A stretch of 64,000 nt of DNA from Planctomycetaceae bacterium (GCA_021732845.1 JAKFUF010000101.1:1-64000); one strand, 5' to 3'. Positions 18,544 to 28,182 are shown, counted from the stretch's first letter. Notes: generated by a model not told the origin, from the sequence alone. Translations and numbers: made by a program.

Positions 18544-18847
18544 AGTGCTTCGTCAAGCGTATTTCGCCTCGCCTGCCAACCGTCATCGCCATGAGCGTTT
18601 TTCGTGGGTGCGGGAGGGCTGAAGCACCCCCAGCCGTTACGTCCTGCACAACCGGCAGCGTCAACGGGAAGTGACGGCCTTTGCCATCCTCGCCGGTGGG
18701 AAAATTCAAGCTGACCGGCACACACGTGCTATGTTTCCTCCTGTCAGGGGTGCTCTGCCCCTGCTCAATTCCGCGGCTGGCGATGCCCGAACCTCGGGTC
18801 CGCTGGCGGCACGCCAAAGTGCGACCACTCCTCAGGGGGATTCCAAT

Positions 18848-19195
18848 ATGCTGGGTCAGTATGAAACCACGATGGACGAAGCGACCATCGACCGGCGCGG
18901 GACCGAACGCCGCAACCGCCTGCCACAGCGGTTGGCGGGCGAACGCCGGGCGGATCAGCCCTCCTCGACCACCGGCGAGGCGTACCTGCCAGAAGCCCGC
19001 CCCGCTGTCGAGCGCCGCGCCAAGGTCGAACGCCGCCGCCAGATCGACCCAACCACCTGCGAACGCGATTACTCGGGCGACGAAATCGAGTTCATGAAGG
19101 CGATGGACGACTACAAGCGCCGCAGCGGACGAATGTTCCCCACCTGGAGCGAAGTCCTTGAGGTGGTCCGCAGCCTGGGTTACACACGCGACTGA
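18848..19195 (+). CDS. Small hypothetical protein, 115 residues
   Basis: The N-terminal half is rich in Arg/Glu ([32 protein letters not shown]) and probably disordered. The C-terminal half ([20 protein letters not shown], then [20 protein letters not shown]) looks like a small helical domain and is the sort of segment conserved in planctomycete hypothetical proteins. CAGGGGGATT precedes ATG 18848. The longer in-frame ORF from 18671 is upstream read-through. No function is assigned. Confidence 0.65.
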   Translation: MLGQYETTMDEATIDRRGTERRNRLPQRLAGERRADQPSSTTGEAYLPEARPAVERRAKVERRRQIDPTTCERDYSGDEIEFMKAMDDYKRRSGRMFPTWSEVLEVVRSLGYTRD

Positions 19196-19304
19196 CAGAA
19201 CTTCGCAGGAGGCGATAGTGAACCGCCGGCGTGCCGTTTCTTGGGCGGCAGCCGGCTTTGTGTTTTTGGCCCGGGTTTCATCAAGTGGTAGTTACTGGCG
19301 TGGC

Positions 19305-20111
19305 TCACCCCAGCAGTTCGTCCATCCAGTTCTGCAGTTGCTCCAGCGAAGCCTGAGGGGCGAGACTGACAATGTCCATCCTCCCCGCAGTGGTTGCCAA
19401 CCGCACAACGCGGTTCAACTCCCGTTGTTTGGACTCTGCCAAGGCACGAGCCTGCTCGGTCAATGTTTGGCTCTGCTCAGCGATTCTCTCCGCCTGCTGA
19501 AGTTGCAGCTCCTCGAGTTCCAGCGCGGTGGGAAGCAATTCGTCACGGTGCCAGTACCGCAACCAGCCATTCAACAGGCCGACTCGAAGTTCCAATTCCG
19601 GAATCAGAAACCGTCCCTGACTGTCCGTGGACATTTCCTGGTACCCGGTCCCGTCATGGGCGAACATCGACAGCCGCTTTGTTTCAGGATGAAACAACGT
19701 GCAGTAGGGAACCTGCAGATGCTCCTCGTACTTCACAAAACTTTCGTTGTAGTCCTTGTTCTGCGTTGGCTCCGAAACATATTCCAGCACCCAGAAGGGC
19801 CGGTTGGTTTCGTTCACGCGAAAGCTGTAGATCGATTTCTCAACGGGAGGCAGTCCCAGCGTCACGAAATTGTCGGGGACAACGCGGCGAACCTTGTTGT
19901 CGAAGGGGTACAAAACCAGCAATTCGCCAAAGATCGCGAGATGTGGAACGTATCGCGTGCGCAAGAGCGTGAGGCTGAAGTCTGTTATGCCGCGCTGGAA
20001 CTGGCTCCCGGTGGATTCGGACATGTCTTCCAGCGTCTCCTCCTGGCGATACTCCCGCTCCGCGCGATCAAATTCCTCAGGGCTGACCGACCGTTGGGCA
20101 ACCAATGTCAT
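19305..20111 (-). CDS. Uma2 family (DUF820) putative restriction-like endonuclease
   Basis: 268 residues. The core matches Uma2 proteins, which have a PD-(D/E)xK nuclease fold: VVPDNFVTLGLPP, then RPFWVLEYVSEPTQNKDY, then KYEEHLQVPYCTLFHPE. The Asp of PDN, the Glu of LEYVS and the Lys of QNKDY can supply the metal site. A long Gln/Glu/Ala-rich coiled coil (about 205-245) ends the protein. The family is greatly expanded in cyanobacteria and planctomycetes; its biological role is unsettled. GGAGG with 7-nt spacing fixes ATG 20111 rather than 20222. Confidence 0.85.
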   Translation of the reverse strand: MTLVAQRSVSPEEFDRAEREYRQEETLEDMSESTGSQFQRGITDFSLTLLRTRYVPHLAIFGELLVLYPFDNKVRRVVPDNFVTLGLPPVEKSIYSFRVNETNRPFWVLEYVSEPTQNKDYNESFVKYEEHLQVPYCTLFHPETKRLSMFAHDGTGYQEMSTDSQGRFLIPELELRVGLLNGWLRYWHRDELLPTALELEELQLQQAERIAEQSQTLTEQARALAESKQRELNRVVRLATTAGRMDIVSLAPQASLEQLQNWMDELLG

Positions 20112-20321
20112 ATGAGACCTCCACAAATCACGGCAGTTTTCAAGCCGCATATCGGAATCTGCAGCCACCCTAATTCTATCCTCGGCCATGGCCTCTGAGA
20201 ATTGCACTCTCCGACGAAGCAAGTCCGGAAGCGTGCCATGACAGGCTCATCCCGGTATCCTGTGGAGCATCCCTGCTCGAATGCCGTCACCGAGGGATGA
20301 ACCTCCCGAATGGAGCCGCTC

Positions 20322-21200
20322 ATGAAGACCTGTCTGCCTGCCGTGCTGGTCCTGTTCACCCTGGCCACCGTCTGTTGTGCCGAGGACACGAAGCCACCGC
20401 GGCAGTCGCTGTGGAATGGCAACGCCCCGGTCGGGGAGGGCAAGTTTGAGAAGGGCGATGCCTGGATCACGGTGCATCAGCCTGCCAAACCGAATGGGAC
20501 GGCCATTGTCATCTGCCCCGGCGGTGGCTACGGCGGGTTGGTGACCGGAGCCGAAGGCCACGGCATTGCCAAGTGGCTCAACGGGCACGGGATTACCGGT
20601 GTGGTCCTCGAATACCGGCTGCCAGCCGGCCGGCCCTTCGTGCCGCTGCTGGATGCCCAGCGGGCGATTCGCACGACGCGGGCGAAGGCGAAGGAATGGA
20701 AGCTCGATCCGGCCCACATCGGCATCATGGGTTTCTCCGCTGGCGGGCATCTGGCGTCAACAGCGGGAACGCACTTTGATGGCGGAATGCCGGGAGCCAC
20801 GGATGCGGTCGAGCAGGCAAGCTGCCGGCCGGATTTCATGATTCTGGTGTATCCCGTCATCGTCTTCGGCAGCGGCAAAACGCATCCCGGTTCCATGCAA
20901 AACCTGCTCGGCAAGGATCCCAGCCCGGAACTGGTCAAGCTGTTTTCGAATGAGAAACAGGTGACCGACAAGACGCCACCCGCGTTTCTGGCCCACGCCG
21001 CTGACGATGCACCGGTGCCCCCGGAAAACAGTCAGGCCTTCCATGATGCCCTGCAGGCCCACAAGGTGCCTTCAAAGTACCTGAAGCTGCCCTCCGGCGG
21101 GCACGGATTGAATGGCTACAAGGGGCCGATGTGGGATGCCTGGCAGAAGCAGTCGCTGGAGTGGCTGGCGGCGGAGAAGCTGGTTCCCGCCGACAAGTAA
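20322..21200 (+). CDS. Exported alpha/beta hydrolase (esterase, BD-FAE/acetyl-xylan-esterase-like)
   Basis: 292 residues with a signal peptide (MKTCLPAVLVLFTLATVCCA). The oxyanion segment AIVICPGGGYGGL, the nucleophile elbow GFSAGGH, the acid in HAADDAPVPPENS and the histidine of SGGHGLNGYKG make a complete Ser-Asp-His triad. Planctomycete relatives are usually annotated as endo-1,4-beta-xylanase-like esterases or dipeptidyl-aminopeptidase-like hydrolases. De-acetylation of polysaccharide is a reasonable guess, not shown. GGAG 6 nt before ATG 20322 favours it over ATG 20310. Confidence 0.87.
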   Translation: MKTCLPAVLVLFTLATVCCAEDTKPPRQSLWNGNAPVGEGKFEKGDAWITVHQPAKPNGTAIVICPGGGYGGLVTGAEGHGIAKWLNGHGITGVVLEYRLPAGRPFVPLLDAQRAIRTTRAKAKEWKLDPAHIGIMGFSAGGHLASTAGTHFDGGMPGATDAVEQASCRPDFMILVYPVIVFGSGKTHPGSMQNLLGKDPSPELVKLFSNEKQVTDKTPPAFLAHAADDAPVPPENSQAFHDALQAHKVPSKYLKLPSGGHGLNGYKGPMWDAWQKQSLEWLAAEKLVPADK

Positions 21201-21232
21201 TTCCGTCCGGTTCAACAGGCCAGGACGTTCAC

Positions 21233-21970
21233 TCACCGCGTGGCGGCAATCGCATCGCGAACCGTCAAAGTGCCCTCATATAACGCGCGGCCGATGATGG
21301 CTCCCACCAGATTCGGCTGCTTGCGGGCGCGGCGGGTGAGTTCCGTCACGTCCGCAACGGTCGTCACGCCACCCGACGCGATGATCGGAAAACCCAGTTC
21401 CGCGAGGCGTTCCATGTCTTCCAAAGTGGCGGTGTCGACACCGGACATCATGCCGTCGTTGGCGATGTTCGTGTAGATCAGGGCTCCGAGCGGAAGACCG
21501 ACAAACTTGCGGGCCAGGTCGATGGCCGGTGTCTGCGAGACATCGAGCCACCCCTCGGTGGCGACCATCGAGTTGCGGGCGTCAATCCCCAGAACCAGCC
21601 GGTTCGGGTAGCGGGCAGCCATCTCCGCGAACCACTCCGGATGCTTGAGCGCCTGTGTCCCGATGATCACGCGGGCGATGCCCACATCCTCCAGCATCAG
21701 CCTCAGCGCGGCTTCGTCGCGCAGTCCGCCACCCAGTTGGCAGGGGATTTTCAAGCCCTGCACGATGGACCGGACCACTTCCGTGTTGACCGGCTTCCCG
21801 GCCTTCGCGCCATCCAGGTCCACCAGATGCAGCCGCGTGGCTCCTTCGCTCTCCCACCGGCGCGCCATCGCCAGCGGGTCGTCGCTGAACACCGTTTCGC
21901 GGGCATAGTCGCCCTGCTTGAGCCGCACGCAACGGCCGCCACGCAGGTCGATGGCGGGAAGGATTTCCAT
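21233..21970 (-). CDS. hisA: Phosphoribosylformimino-5-aminoimidazole carboxamide ribotide isomerase
   Basis: 245 residues, the usual length. HisA carries out the Amadori-type isomerisation of ProFAR to PRFAR in histidine synthesis. [20 protein letters not shown] contains the catalytic Asp8. The second acid lies in [14 protein letters not shown], and the phosphate-binding loop in [14 protein letters not shown]. The canonical N-terminus is ATG 21970, so the TTG at 21988 is not used. It lies downstream of hisH on the same strand, with a 152-bp gap. Confidence 0.95.
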   Translation of the reverse strand: MEILPAIDLRGGRCVRLKQGDYARETVFSDDPLAMARRWESEGATRLHLVDLDGAKAGKPVNTEVVRSIVQGLKIPCQLGGGLRDEAALRLMLEDVGIARVIIGTQALKHPEWFAEMAARYPNRLVLGIDARNSMVATEGWLDVSQTPAIDLARKFVGLPLGALIYTNIANDGMMSGVDTATLEDMERLAELGFPIIASGGVTTVADVTELTRRARKQPNLVGAIIGRALYEGTLTVRDAIAATR

Positions 21971-22122
21971 GAGGGAAGTTCTCGGCAATCAGGGTCTTAA
22001 AAATGCTTGCTCCGCTGGATGTCGCGAGCATAGCCGGGTGTGATCTTAGGATGAATCAACCGCAACTGCGCCACTCTGCGACCTCTGCGGTCATCCAATG
22101 CGTTGTACGGCAAACTGGCGTC

Positions 22123-22746
22123 TCAAACACACTCCGAAAAATTCCGCAGCATCTGCAGGCCCAGCGACTGGCTTTTCTCGGGATGGAACTGGGTGGCAAA
22201 CAGGTTGCCGCGGCGGATGACGGAGGTGAACGGCAGACCGTAGTCCGTCGTGGCGGCGGTGACGGTGGGGTCGGCCGGAGCCACGTAGTAGCTGTGGACG
22301 AAGTATACGTAGGCGTCTTGCGGCACGTCACGGAACAGCGGGTTGCCGGAACGATCGGCTTCAGCGGGAGAATGAATGCGGTTCCAGCCCATGTGGGGAA
22401 CCTTCAGATCCTGCACGTCGGGAAAGCGGCGGACTTCGCCAGCAATGATTCCCAACCCCTCCCATTCGCCGTCCTCGTAACTCACATCCATCAGCATTTG
22501 CATTCCGAGGCAGATCCCCAGGAAGGGTCGCCCGGCGGCGACATGCTCGCGAATCGGCTCGACGAACCCCTGCCGCCGCAGTTCGGCAATGGCATCGCGA
22601 AACGCACCCACGCCGGGGAGGACCAACTTTTCGCTGCCCGCCAGTTCTTCCGGCCGCGTGCAAATGCGGGCTTCCGCCCCCACCCGTTCAAACCCCTTCT
22701 GCACGCTCCGCAGATTCCCCATCCCGTAGTCGATGATGCTGATCAT
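22123..22746 (-). CDS. hisH: Imidazole glycerol phosphate synthase, glutaminase subunit
   Basis: 207 residues. The triad-bearing glutamine amidotransferase supplies ammonia to His[21 protein letters not shown] is the typical start. The nucleophile is in [16 protein letters not shown], and the His-Glu pair in [22 protein letters not shown] gives the oxyanion strand. HisF, its partner, is not in the window; hisA follows downstream. Confidence 0.95.
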   Translation of the reverse strand: MISIIDYGMGNLRSVQKGFERVGAEARICTRPEELAGSEKLVLPGVGAFRDAIAELRRQGFVEPIREHVAAGRPFLGICLGMQMLMDVSYEDGEWEGLGIIAGEVRRFPDVQDLKVPHMGWNRIHSPAEADRSGNPLFRDVPQDAYVYFVHSYYVAPADPTVTAATTDYGLPFTSVIRRGNLFATQFHPEKSQSLGLQMLRNFSECV

Positions 22747-22879
22747 GGTGGCTCGGTGCTTAGTGCTGCGGCTTCAATGTCGGCGAGGTAGCACGGCCTT
22801 CCTGGGCCGTGCGCTCTCCGAAGGAACGCAGATCGAACAGGACGGGCTAGGAAGCCCATCCTACATCTCTGATCAAGCC

Positions 22880-24193
22880 TCACGCACCGCGAGCCACAAT
22901 GGCACTGGCCTGGCCGAGGCGGGTGACGCTGAGCTTGAGGAACAACTTGTTCTCAATGGGGAGCGGCTTTCCCTGCACAAGGTTCAGGTTGCACTCGGGA
23001 TCGGGCTGGTCCGCGTTGGCGGTGGGCGGGACAACTCCGTGCTGCAACCCGACAATCGATCCGGCCAGTTCCAGCGTCCCGCTGCCGGAGCCCGAGTTTC
23101 CCAGCAGGCTCTTGAGCGCGGTGACCGGCACCTTCGAGCCCAGGTCGCCAAAGACTTCGTGAATCGCGCGGGCTTCGCCCAGGTCGGTCATTTTATCACC
23201 CAGACCAAAGGCGTTGATGTGCCCAATCTGATCGGGAGTGACCTCCGCGTCGCGCAGGGCGCTGTTCATCGCCAGGACCAGGGCCCGGCGATAGTCTGGC
23301 TTCTGGTTTTTGTCCAGAACGCAGGAGGCTCCGGCACCAAGGATATAGCCATAAATCGTGGCTTTCCGGGCTTCGGCATGCTTCGCTTCTTCCAGAATCA
23401 GCGTGCAGGCCCCTTCCGCGGCCACCTGCCCCTGCCGACGGGTGTCGAATGGCCGGCAGGCTCCATCCGGTGAAAGCGGATCCCACAAAACGGCATGCAT
23501 CGACTTGATGGCATGCACCCGGGTCCCCGTGGCTCCAGTAATCATCACGTCGGCATGGTTCCGGGCGATGATCCGCATCGCCTCACCCATTGCCAGGTTG
23601 CCGCTGGCCTCGTCCATCGTCAGCGAGTTGTTCGGACCACGTGCGTCCGCGCCGATGCCGATGTGGCAGGCAGGCATGTTGGGCAGGTACTTCAGGAGCC
23701 ACAGGGGCTCCATCTTGGACATGCCGCCCGTTTCTTTGTTGCCCCACAATTCCGCATTGAAGGCGTTGGTGGCGGGGTCGATCGAATGAAAGCTGCCCGC
23801 GCCCAGATCTTCCGGGGGACTGAGCATCAGGTTGGCACCGAACTCGACACCCAGCCGTTCAGGGTCGACGGCGGCCTTGAGCGCGGCGTCATCGGTGAAG
23901 CCGGCGTCATCAAGGGCGAGTGTGGCGGAAGCCACGCCCATCTCGATTTCGCGGCACATCAGCTTGCGTCCCTTCCGCTGATCCTTGCGGAGCAGTTTGA
24001 CGCCGTTGTAATCGCGGACTTCACCGCCAATGCGACCCGGCAGCGGAGAATATGCCAGCCCCTGAATGGGGTGAAAACCTGGGCGGGCCGCCTCCAAACT
24101 TTCCCAAAATGGGCCAGTTCCGATGCCAATGGGGCTGATAATACCCAAACCGGTAATGGCGACGACTCGTTCCGTGGGATGCAGGCTGCTCAT
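22880..24193 (-). CDS. Ketosynthase (FabF/KAS II-fold) homologue lacking the catalytic Cys-His-His residues
   Basis: 437 residues with the complete thiolase fold of KAS II (VVAITGLGIISPIGIGTGPF at the N-terminus, ADVMITGATG, VPPTANADQPDPE). Aligned by eye to E. coli FabF, the nucleophile Cys163 (ATACTSG) is Glu195 (TMDEASG), His303 (NAHGTST) is Phe329 (NAFGLGD) and His340 (KSMTGH) is Asn366 (KSLLGN). The lysine next to the last site (Lys361) is kept. Condensation through this chain is therefore not expected. It may be a chain-length-factor-like partner, a decarboxylase of the Glu/Gln type, or have a new role. There is no neighbouring acyl carrier protein or second ketosynthase. The start is ATG 24193. 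Confidence 0.85.
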   Translation of the reverse strand: MSSLHPTERVVAITGLGIISPIGIGTGPFWESLEAARPGFHPIQGLAYSPLPGRIGGEVRDYNGVKLLRKDQRKGRKLMCREIEMGVASATLALDDAGFTDDAALKAAVDPERLGVEFGANLMLSPPEDLGAGSFHSIDPATNAFNAELWGNKETGGMSKMEPLWLLKYLPNMPACHIGIGADARGPNNSLTMDEASGNLAMGEAMRIIARNHADVMITGATGTRVHAIKSMHAVLWDPLSPDGACRPFDTRRQGQVAAEGACTLILEEAKHAEARKATIYGYILGAGASCVLDKNQKPDYRRALVLAMNSALRDAEVTPDQIGHINAFGLGDKMTDLGEARAIHEVFGDLGSKVPVTALKSLLGNSGSGSGTLELAGSIVGLQHGVVPPTANADQPDPECNLNLVQGKPLPIENKLFLKLSVTRLGQASAIVARGA

Positions 24194-24803
24194 TTGTGGA
24201 GGGTTCGCGGGGACGTTTGAAGGCCTGGATGGGATCACAGCGCGACCTTTCAGAGAAAGCTCACGCGGCGGGCCGGCTCAACCTTCACGGCCCAGCGGGT
24301 CCTTTATCGGGAACTCGCGGAGGACGACGAAGTAACTCGAAAATGGTAGCAGATTTCAGCGACGGTAGAAGCCTGATCGCCCGACCAGCAACGGCTGGCC
24401 GGTTTTCGACAAGAGGGAAGCCATTATGTAGCCCGAAGGGTCACTCTTGAACCTGCGCTTTTTCAAAATCAACACAGGCCAGTCCCTTACGACAGAATCT
24501 CAAATCTCAGATTCCAAATTTCACAGGCTGTGCGACCACATCGAACTATCGGCCACGCCTCCACAGCGAAGTCCGTAACTCTCGCCCGGAATGCCAGTTG
24601 TCGCGAAAAAGCATTTTACCGTGAAATACTTTGTCGCAGCATCCACACTGTGGGGCAACAGTTACGTTCGCGCCATTGAAGCTCAGTCGACAGTTCGGTG
24701 TGGCTGAACAGACTGTGAAATTTGAAATTTGAGATTTGAAATTGGCTTTTGTCGGACACGTCAGATTTGAGATCGCGGCTCATGACCGGCATTGGCTGTA
24801 GCC
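24194..24803. other. Intergenic region with a MITE-like element
   Basis: No gene is visible. The right two-thirds are occupied by an AT-rich element with inverted ends (24495-24743). The left part is unremarkable. Confidence 0.6.
24495..24743. mobile_element. MITE-like element, AATTTCAAATTTCACAG family, longer copy
   Basis: The left end (GAATCTCAAATCTCAG, ATTCCAAATTTCACAGGCTG) mirrors the right end (GACTGTGAAATTTGAAA, TTTGAGATTTGAAATT). An internal GCGAAAAAGCATTTTACCG is also found, slightly changed, in the shorter copy at 55701-55831. There is no open frame. I infer a non-autonomous element; its mobiliser is not visible. Confidence 0.6.
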
Positions 24804-25667
24804 TTAACCCAAGTCGCCAGAACGGGCTCCGATTTCTGCCGCCAGCATCAGGAACTTCATCCGCACCGGTTTGGGAACCTTTTTGAACTCGCGGGCGAAT
24901 TCCGGCGTGATCACCTTGAGGACACGGTCCAAGGCGCTCGTCATCCGCTTTACCACTTGTTCGATCGACTGTTCCAGCGGCACTTCTGTCGACGCAGGTC
25001 CCTGGCCCGACGACGGTTGGCCACCGTCGAAGGGGGCGTCGTCCGGGCCGAACTGGCGCGCGACGCCGGCATGCACGGGATCATCGGCGTCACTGGACGA
25101 GCGGGGGGAACCAGGTCCCGCGGACCCGCCACTGCGAAACGCGTTCGGATTCTGCACGGCGGTCATTTCACTGGGAACGAACATGAAGTTCGCGTCCTGA
25201 AACGAGCCCGTGGCTTCGGGAACACTCTGCAGATCCTCGCCCCGCTGCAACCGCCGCCACGCCTTCATCTCCGCAACCGTGGCTTGAGCCTCCAGCGCCC
25301 ACTGCAGACAGTGCGCGGCATCATCCCAAGTGAGCGCGGCATAGAAGTGTGACCATTTGAGATTGGGAAACTGGTCGTGAGTGCCGCCAAACGTTTCAAA
25401 GACGCGCCGCCGCTGATAAATCTGGTCGGCCGACAGCCCCAGCAGGTTGGCGAAGTCGGCGTCGGTGCGTCCCCGGGCAAACCGCTGGGTCCACTTGGCG
25501 GCACATTCGCCCACGAGCCACCGGCACTCACTGAGCGCCGTTTGAGCCCGCTGGACCAGTTGTTCTTCGGTCTCGGGCTGATCCCCATCCGTCACGGTCT
25601 CAGTTGGAGCGAGACCTTCATCAGGCATGGCTTCGGGGTCGAAATACTCGGCAGGTTCAAACGACAT
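24804..25667 (-). CDS. Hypothetical protein with a DNA-binding-like central region, 287 residues
   Basis: After an acidic start (MSFEPAEYFDPEAMPDEG) comes a helical region: VQRAQTALSECRWLVGECAA, then FARGRTDADFANLLGLSADQ, then IYQRRRVFETFG. It resembles helix-turn-helix proteins that test for a growth-chamber-type recognition helix (ANLLGLSADQIYQRR). KWSHFYAALTWDDAAHCLQW follows. The C-terminal half has a Ser/Gly/Pro-rich linker and a helical end (EFKKVPKPVRMKFLMLAAEI). I do not know the family. ATG 25667 is chosen because the upstream in-frame extension to 25997 has low-quality sequence, but no clear ribosome-binding site supports either. Confidence 0.6.
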   Translation of the reverse strand: MSFEPAEYFDPEAMPDEGLAPTETVTDGDQPETEEQLVQRAQTALSECRWLVGECAAKWTQRFARGRTDADFANLLGLSADQIYQRRRVFETFGGTHDQFPNLKWSHFYAALTWDDAAHCLQWALEAQATVAEMKAWRRLQRGEDLQSVPEATGSFQDANFMFVPSEMTAVQNPNAFRSGGSAGPGSPRSSSDADDPVHAGVARQFGPDDAPFDGGQPSSGQGPASTEVPLEQSIEQVVKRMTSALDRVLKVITPEFAREFKKVPKPVRMKFLMLAAEIGARSGDLG

Positions 25668-25807
25668 GGAGGCAGTGCTCGTGGAATCAGGGCGGCTGGT
25701 GTGCGGACCATGACCGGGCGGACGCCGGAGTACGACGTCACCGGAAAGGCTAGGGTTGAGATCGCGGGACGTGGCTGCATCGAGCCCGCTCATCCCGCAC
25801 CACGATC

Positions 25808-26839
25808 CTAGGAGCCACCACCCCGTTCTGCCATTGGCATCGCCGCCGCTTTTGAGCGGCAGCCTGTAAATGCCGACTGATCTATGGGTTTGCTGCGAAA
25901 TGCCGATTGCGCAATCTGGGAAAGACTGTCGAGATCTTGTTGATGGCGGGGATCGCAACCGTTGGCCGACTTCAGAACACTCCGATCCCGCCGCCACGCG
26001 GTGGGTTGATTAGCAGGTCGGAGTCTGCGCAGCTTTTCCAACCCCTCGTCCGTCAGTTTCGTCCGAAACACCCCTTTTTGATAATTCGTTTCGTTTTTCG
26101 CGGAGATGTACAGCACCTTCAAAGATGGCATTTTCGTTAAGTGTTCGAGGCTCGCATCCGTCAGGTTCCAATTCCGCTCGATATTCAGATCCTTGATGCC
26201 TCGATGGTGGCTGATCAGTTCGATGTGGCTGTCCACCAAACCATCCGCTTCCCAGCTCGAGATTTCGAGTGTCTCCAGCTTTGGTTTTCGAATTAGGAGA
26301 GACTGCAGATCGTCCCGTGACAACGTCACGTCATTGAACCTCAGAGTGGCCAGCAACGGCAGCTTATCGAGAAGGCGTGGCACATGCTCACTTATCGGTT
26401 TCCCCTCCGCGCTGATGGAAAGCTCTTTGAGTTGCTGGAGCCGGGAGATCTGATTCCAGGCGGCAGAATTTGCCGGATCCGCTGGTAAAATGAAGCCGAG
26501 GGTTTGAACTTGAAGGGGCAGGTGAGGCCAGGCGGAGTCCGACACAGCGTCGAAGTCAACGGACTTCAATCCACGAAGATTCTTCAAATGTCGCATGTCG
26601 CCGACATGCACTGCCTCACCGAAGCCAACGTAATCCACGGTACTGAACAGTTCGTTGACCCAATCGACTTCAACAATCGGTGGATCGCTCAGGTGGGTCA
26701 TAGAGAGGTAGATCGAATCCCGATCCTTGAGAGCAATAACGGCATTGCGGTGCCTGTACAGCACCGCGCCCGGAAATCCAATGGCGGCGCTTAGTACGGC
26801 GACCACCGTCGTCCAGACCAAAGCGCGATAAGAACGCAT
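25808..26839 (-). CDS. Membrane-anchored leucine-rich-repeat-like protein, probably frameshifted near its 3' end
   Basis: 343 residues. A membrane segment (LVWTTVVAVLSAAIGFPGAV) is followed by degenerate leucine-rich repeats (HLKNLRGLKSVDFD, LQQLKELSIS, LETLEISSWEADG, GIKDLNIERNWNLTDASLEHL). It is a tandem paralogue of 26930-27814. The match stops after EGLEKLRRL near 26020. In the +1-shifted frame the sequence reads DLLINPPRGGGIGVF then stop (25972), matching the paralogue's DLEINPVPVFGCFGGF end. The last 70 or so residues of the present frame are therefore probably out-of-frame. Confidence 0.75.
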   Translation of the reverse strand: MRSYRALVWTTVVAVLSAAIGFPGAVLYRHRNAVIALKDRDSIYLSMTHLSDPPIVEVDWVNELFSTVDYVGFGEAVHVGDMRHLKNLRGLKSVDFDAVSDSAWPHLPLQVQTLGFILPADPANSAAWNQISRLQQLKELSISAEGKPISEHVPRLLDKLPLLATLRFNDVTLSRDDLQSLLIRKPKLETLEISSWEADGLVDSHIELISHHRGIKDLNIERNWNLTDASLEHLTKMPSLKVLYISAKNETNYQKGVFRTKLTDEGLEKLRRLRPANQPTAWRRDRSVLKSANGCDPRHQQDLDSLSQIAQSAFRSKPIDQSAFTGCRSKAAAMPMAERGGGS

Positions 26840-26929
26840 GACAATTGCTCTCTCAGGAACTCGTGGCAACGCAGTGCAGGCCTGAAATCGAGTGAATGGC
26901 AGACAGGCAACAACCGTGGGCGAAGACCG

Positions 26930-27814
26930 TCAAAACCCGCCAAAACAGCCGAAGACCGGCACGGGGTTGATTTCCAGATCGGGCCGGAGGATTCGCAGTT
27001 TTTCCAGGCCCTCGGGCTTCAGCTTTCTCTGAGCCAGCGTTGCGGGAGAGTCGTCCGCCAGGGGCGTGATATTCAACAGCTTTAATGAAGTCATCTTCGC
27101 GAGGTAGTCGAAGCTGGCGTCCGTGAGCCGCTTGTTCCCTTCGACATTGAGTTCTTTGATGCCGTGATGGTGGCTGATGAGTTCAATCTCCGCATCCGTC
27201 AAGCCGCCCGCTGTGCCGTCCTCTTCCCAATTCGAGATTTCGAGCGTTTCGAGGTGTGGCTTTTGAGTCAGAATCGCCTGCAGCGTCGCGGGCGACAACG
27301 GCAGATTTTGGAGGCGAACAGCCTTCAGCGAAGGCAGGGAACTCAAAACCTGCGGCAGTTGCTGATCGGCGGAAAGACCGCCACCTTCGATGGAAAGCTC
27401 CTCGAGATGCTTGAGTCGGGCAATCTGCTCCCAAGCGGCGGCATTAGGCTGGTCCGAATGCAGGGTGAACTGCAGGGACTCGAGCTGACGCGGCAGAAAG
27501 GCCCATGCGGAATCAGATACGTTCTGGAACGAGACCGCCGTTAACCCACGCAAATTCTGCAAGTGCCGCATGTCGGCCGGCTGAACAGTTTCCTGAAAGT
27601 CTGCCCGTTCGACCGTGCTGACCAGACTGTCATACTCTCTCACCAGCCGGTATTCCGATTCTGGACGCGCCAAGGCTGAGAGCGTGATCGAATCCCGGTG
27701 CTCCAGCGCCGCGACTGCCGCATGGTGCCTGTGCAGGACCGCTGCCGGAAAGCCGATTGCCGCGCTGGACACAATGACCACCGTCGTCCAGATCAGAACA
27801 CGATACGACCGCAT
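26930..27814 (-). CDS. Membrane-anchored leucine-rich-repeat-like protein (intact paralogue)
   Basis: 294 residues. The N-terminal anchor (VLIWTTVVIVSSAAIGFPAA) and LRR-like units (HLQNLRGLTAVSFQN, LKHLEELSIEGG, LETLEISNWEEDG, GIKELNVEGNKRLTDASFDYL) align throughout with the downstream copy. It ends cleanly at GCFGGF. LRRs of this kind bind proteins; the partner is unknown. The 90-bp gap and common strand indicate tandem duplication and joint transcription. Confidence 0.8.
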   Translation of the reverse strand: MRSYRVLIWTTVVIVSSAAIGFPAAVLHRHHAAVAALEHRDSITLSALARPESEYRLVREYDSLVSTVERADFQETVQPADMRHLQNLRGLTAVSFQNVSDSAWAFLPRQLESLQFTLHSDQPNAAAWEQIARLKHLEELSIEGGGLSADQQLPQVLSSLPSLKAVRLQNLPLSPATLQAILTQKPHLETLEISNWEEDGTAGGLTDAEIELISHHHGIKELNVEGNKRLTDASFDYLAKMTSLKLLNITPLADDSPATLAQRKLKPEGLEKLRILRPDLEINPVPVFGCFGGF

Positions 27815-27942
27815 GGCAGTTCTCCGAAGGTCGCGACGGAACCAACGCCCCTACTATAACAGCGCCACAAACTGGTCGTCCGTGAATCGCTCCCATCCCG
27901 CTGACGAATCCGACAATCGCCTGCATCCAGAATGCTTTTGGA

Positions 27943-28182
27943 ATGCAGCGCATGAGTTACTCCGGGATGCCGACGGATTCAATGGAGCAGCCCGACACCG
28001 AACGCGAAGAGGAGTTGGGTGAGGAAGAGGAAGAACTGCCGGAAGAGATCGATCCGGGAGAGTTCCACGATTTCGAGCTGGCGGCCACGGATCGCAGCAA
28101 CAATCACTGTGACAATTGTCTCCCTATCCAGCAGCGAATGCCATCCGGTCCTAAATCGTTCACGCCCGGCGGCGGGCGATGA
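27943..28182 (+). CDS. Possible small acidic protein, 79 residues (doubtful)
   Basis: The frame has a very acidic stretch (EREEELGEEEEELPEE) and a CDNC pair. It overlaps the 3' end of the methyltransferase gene on the other strand by 23 nt. TTTGGA lies 12 nt before the ATG. Composition is plausible for a gene, but no family is recognised and it could be chance. Confidence 0.3.
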   Translation: MQRMSYSGMPTDSMEQPDTEREEELGEEEEELPEEIDPGEFHDFELAATDRSNNHCDNCLPIQQRMPSGPKSFTPGGGR

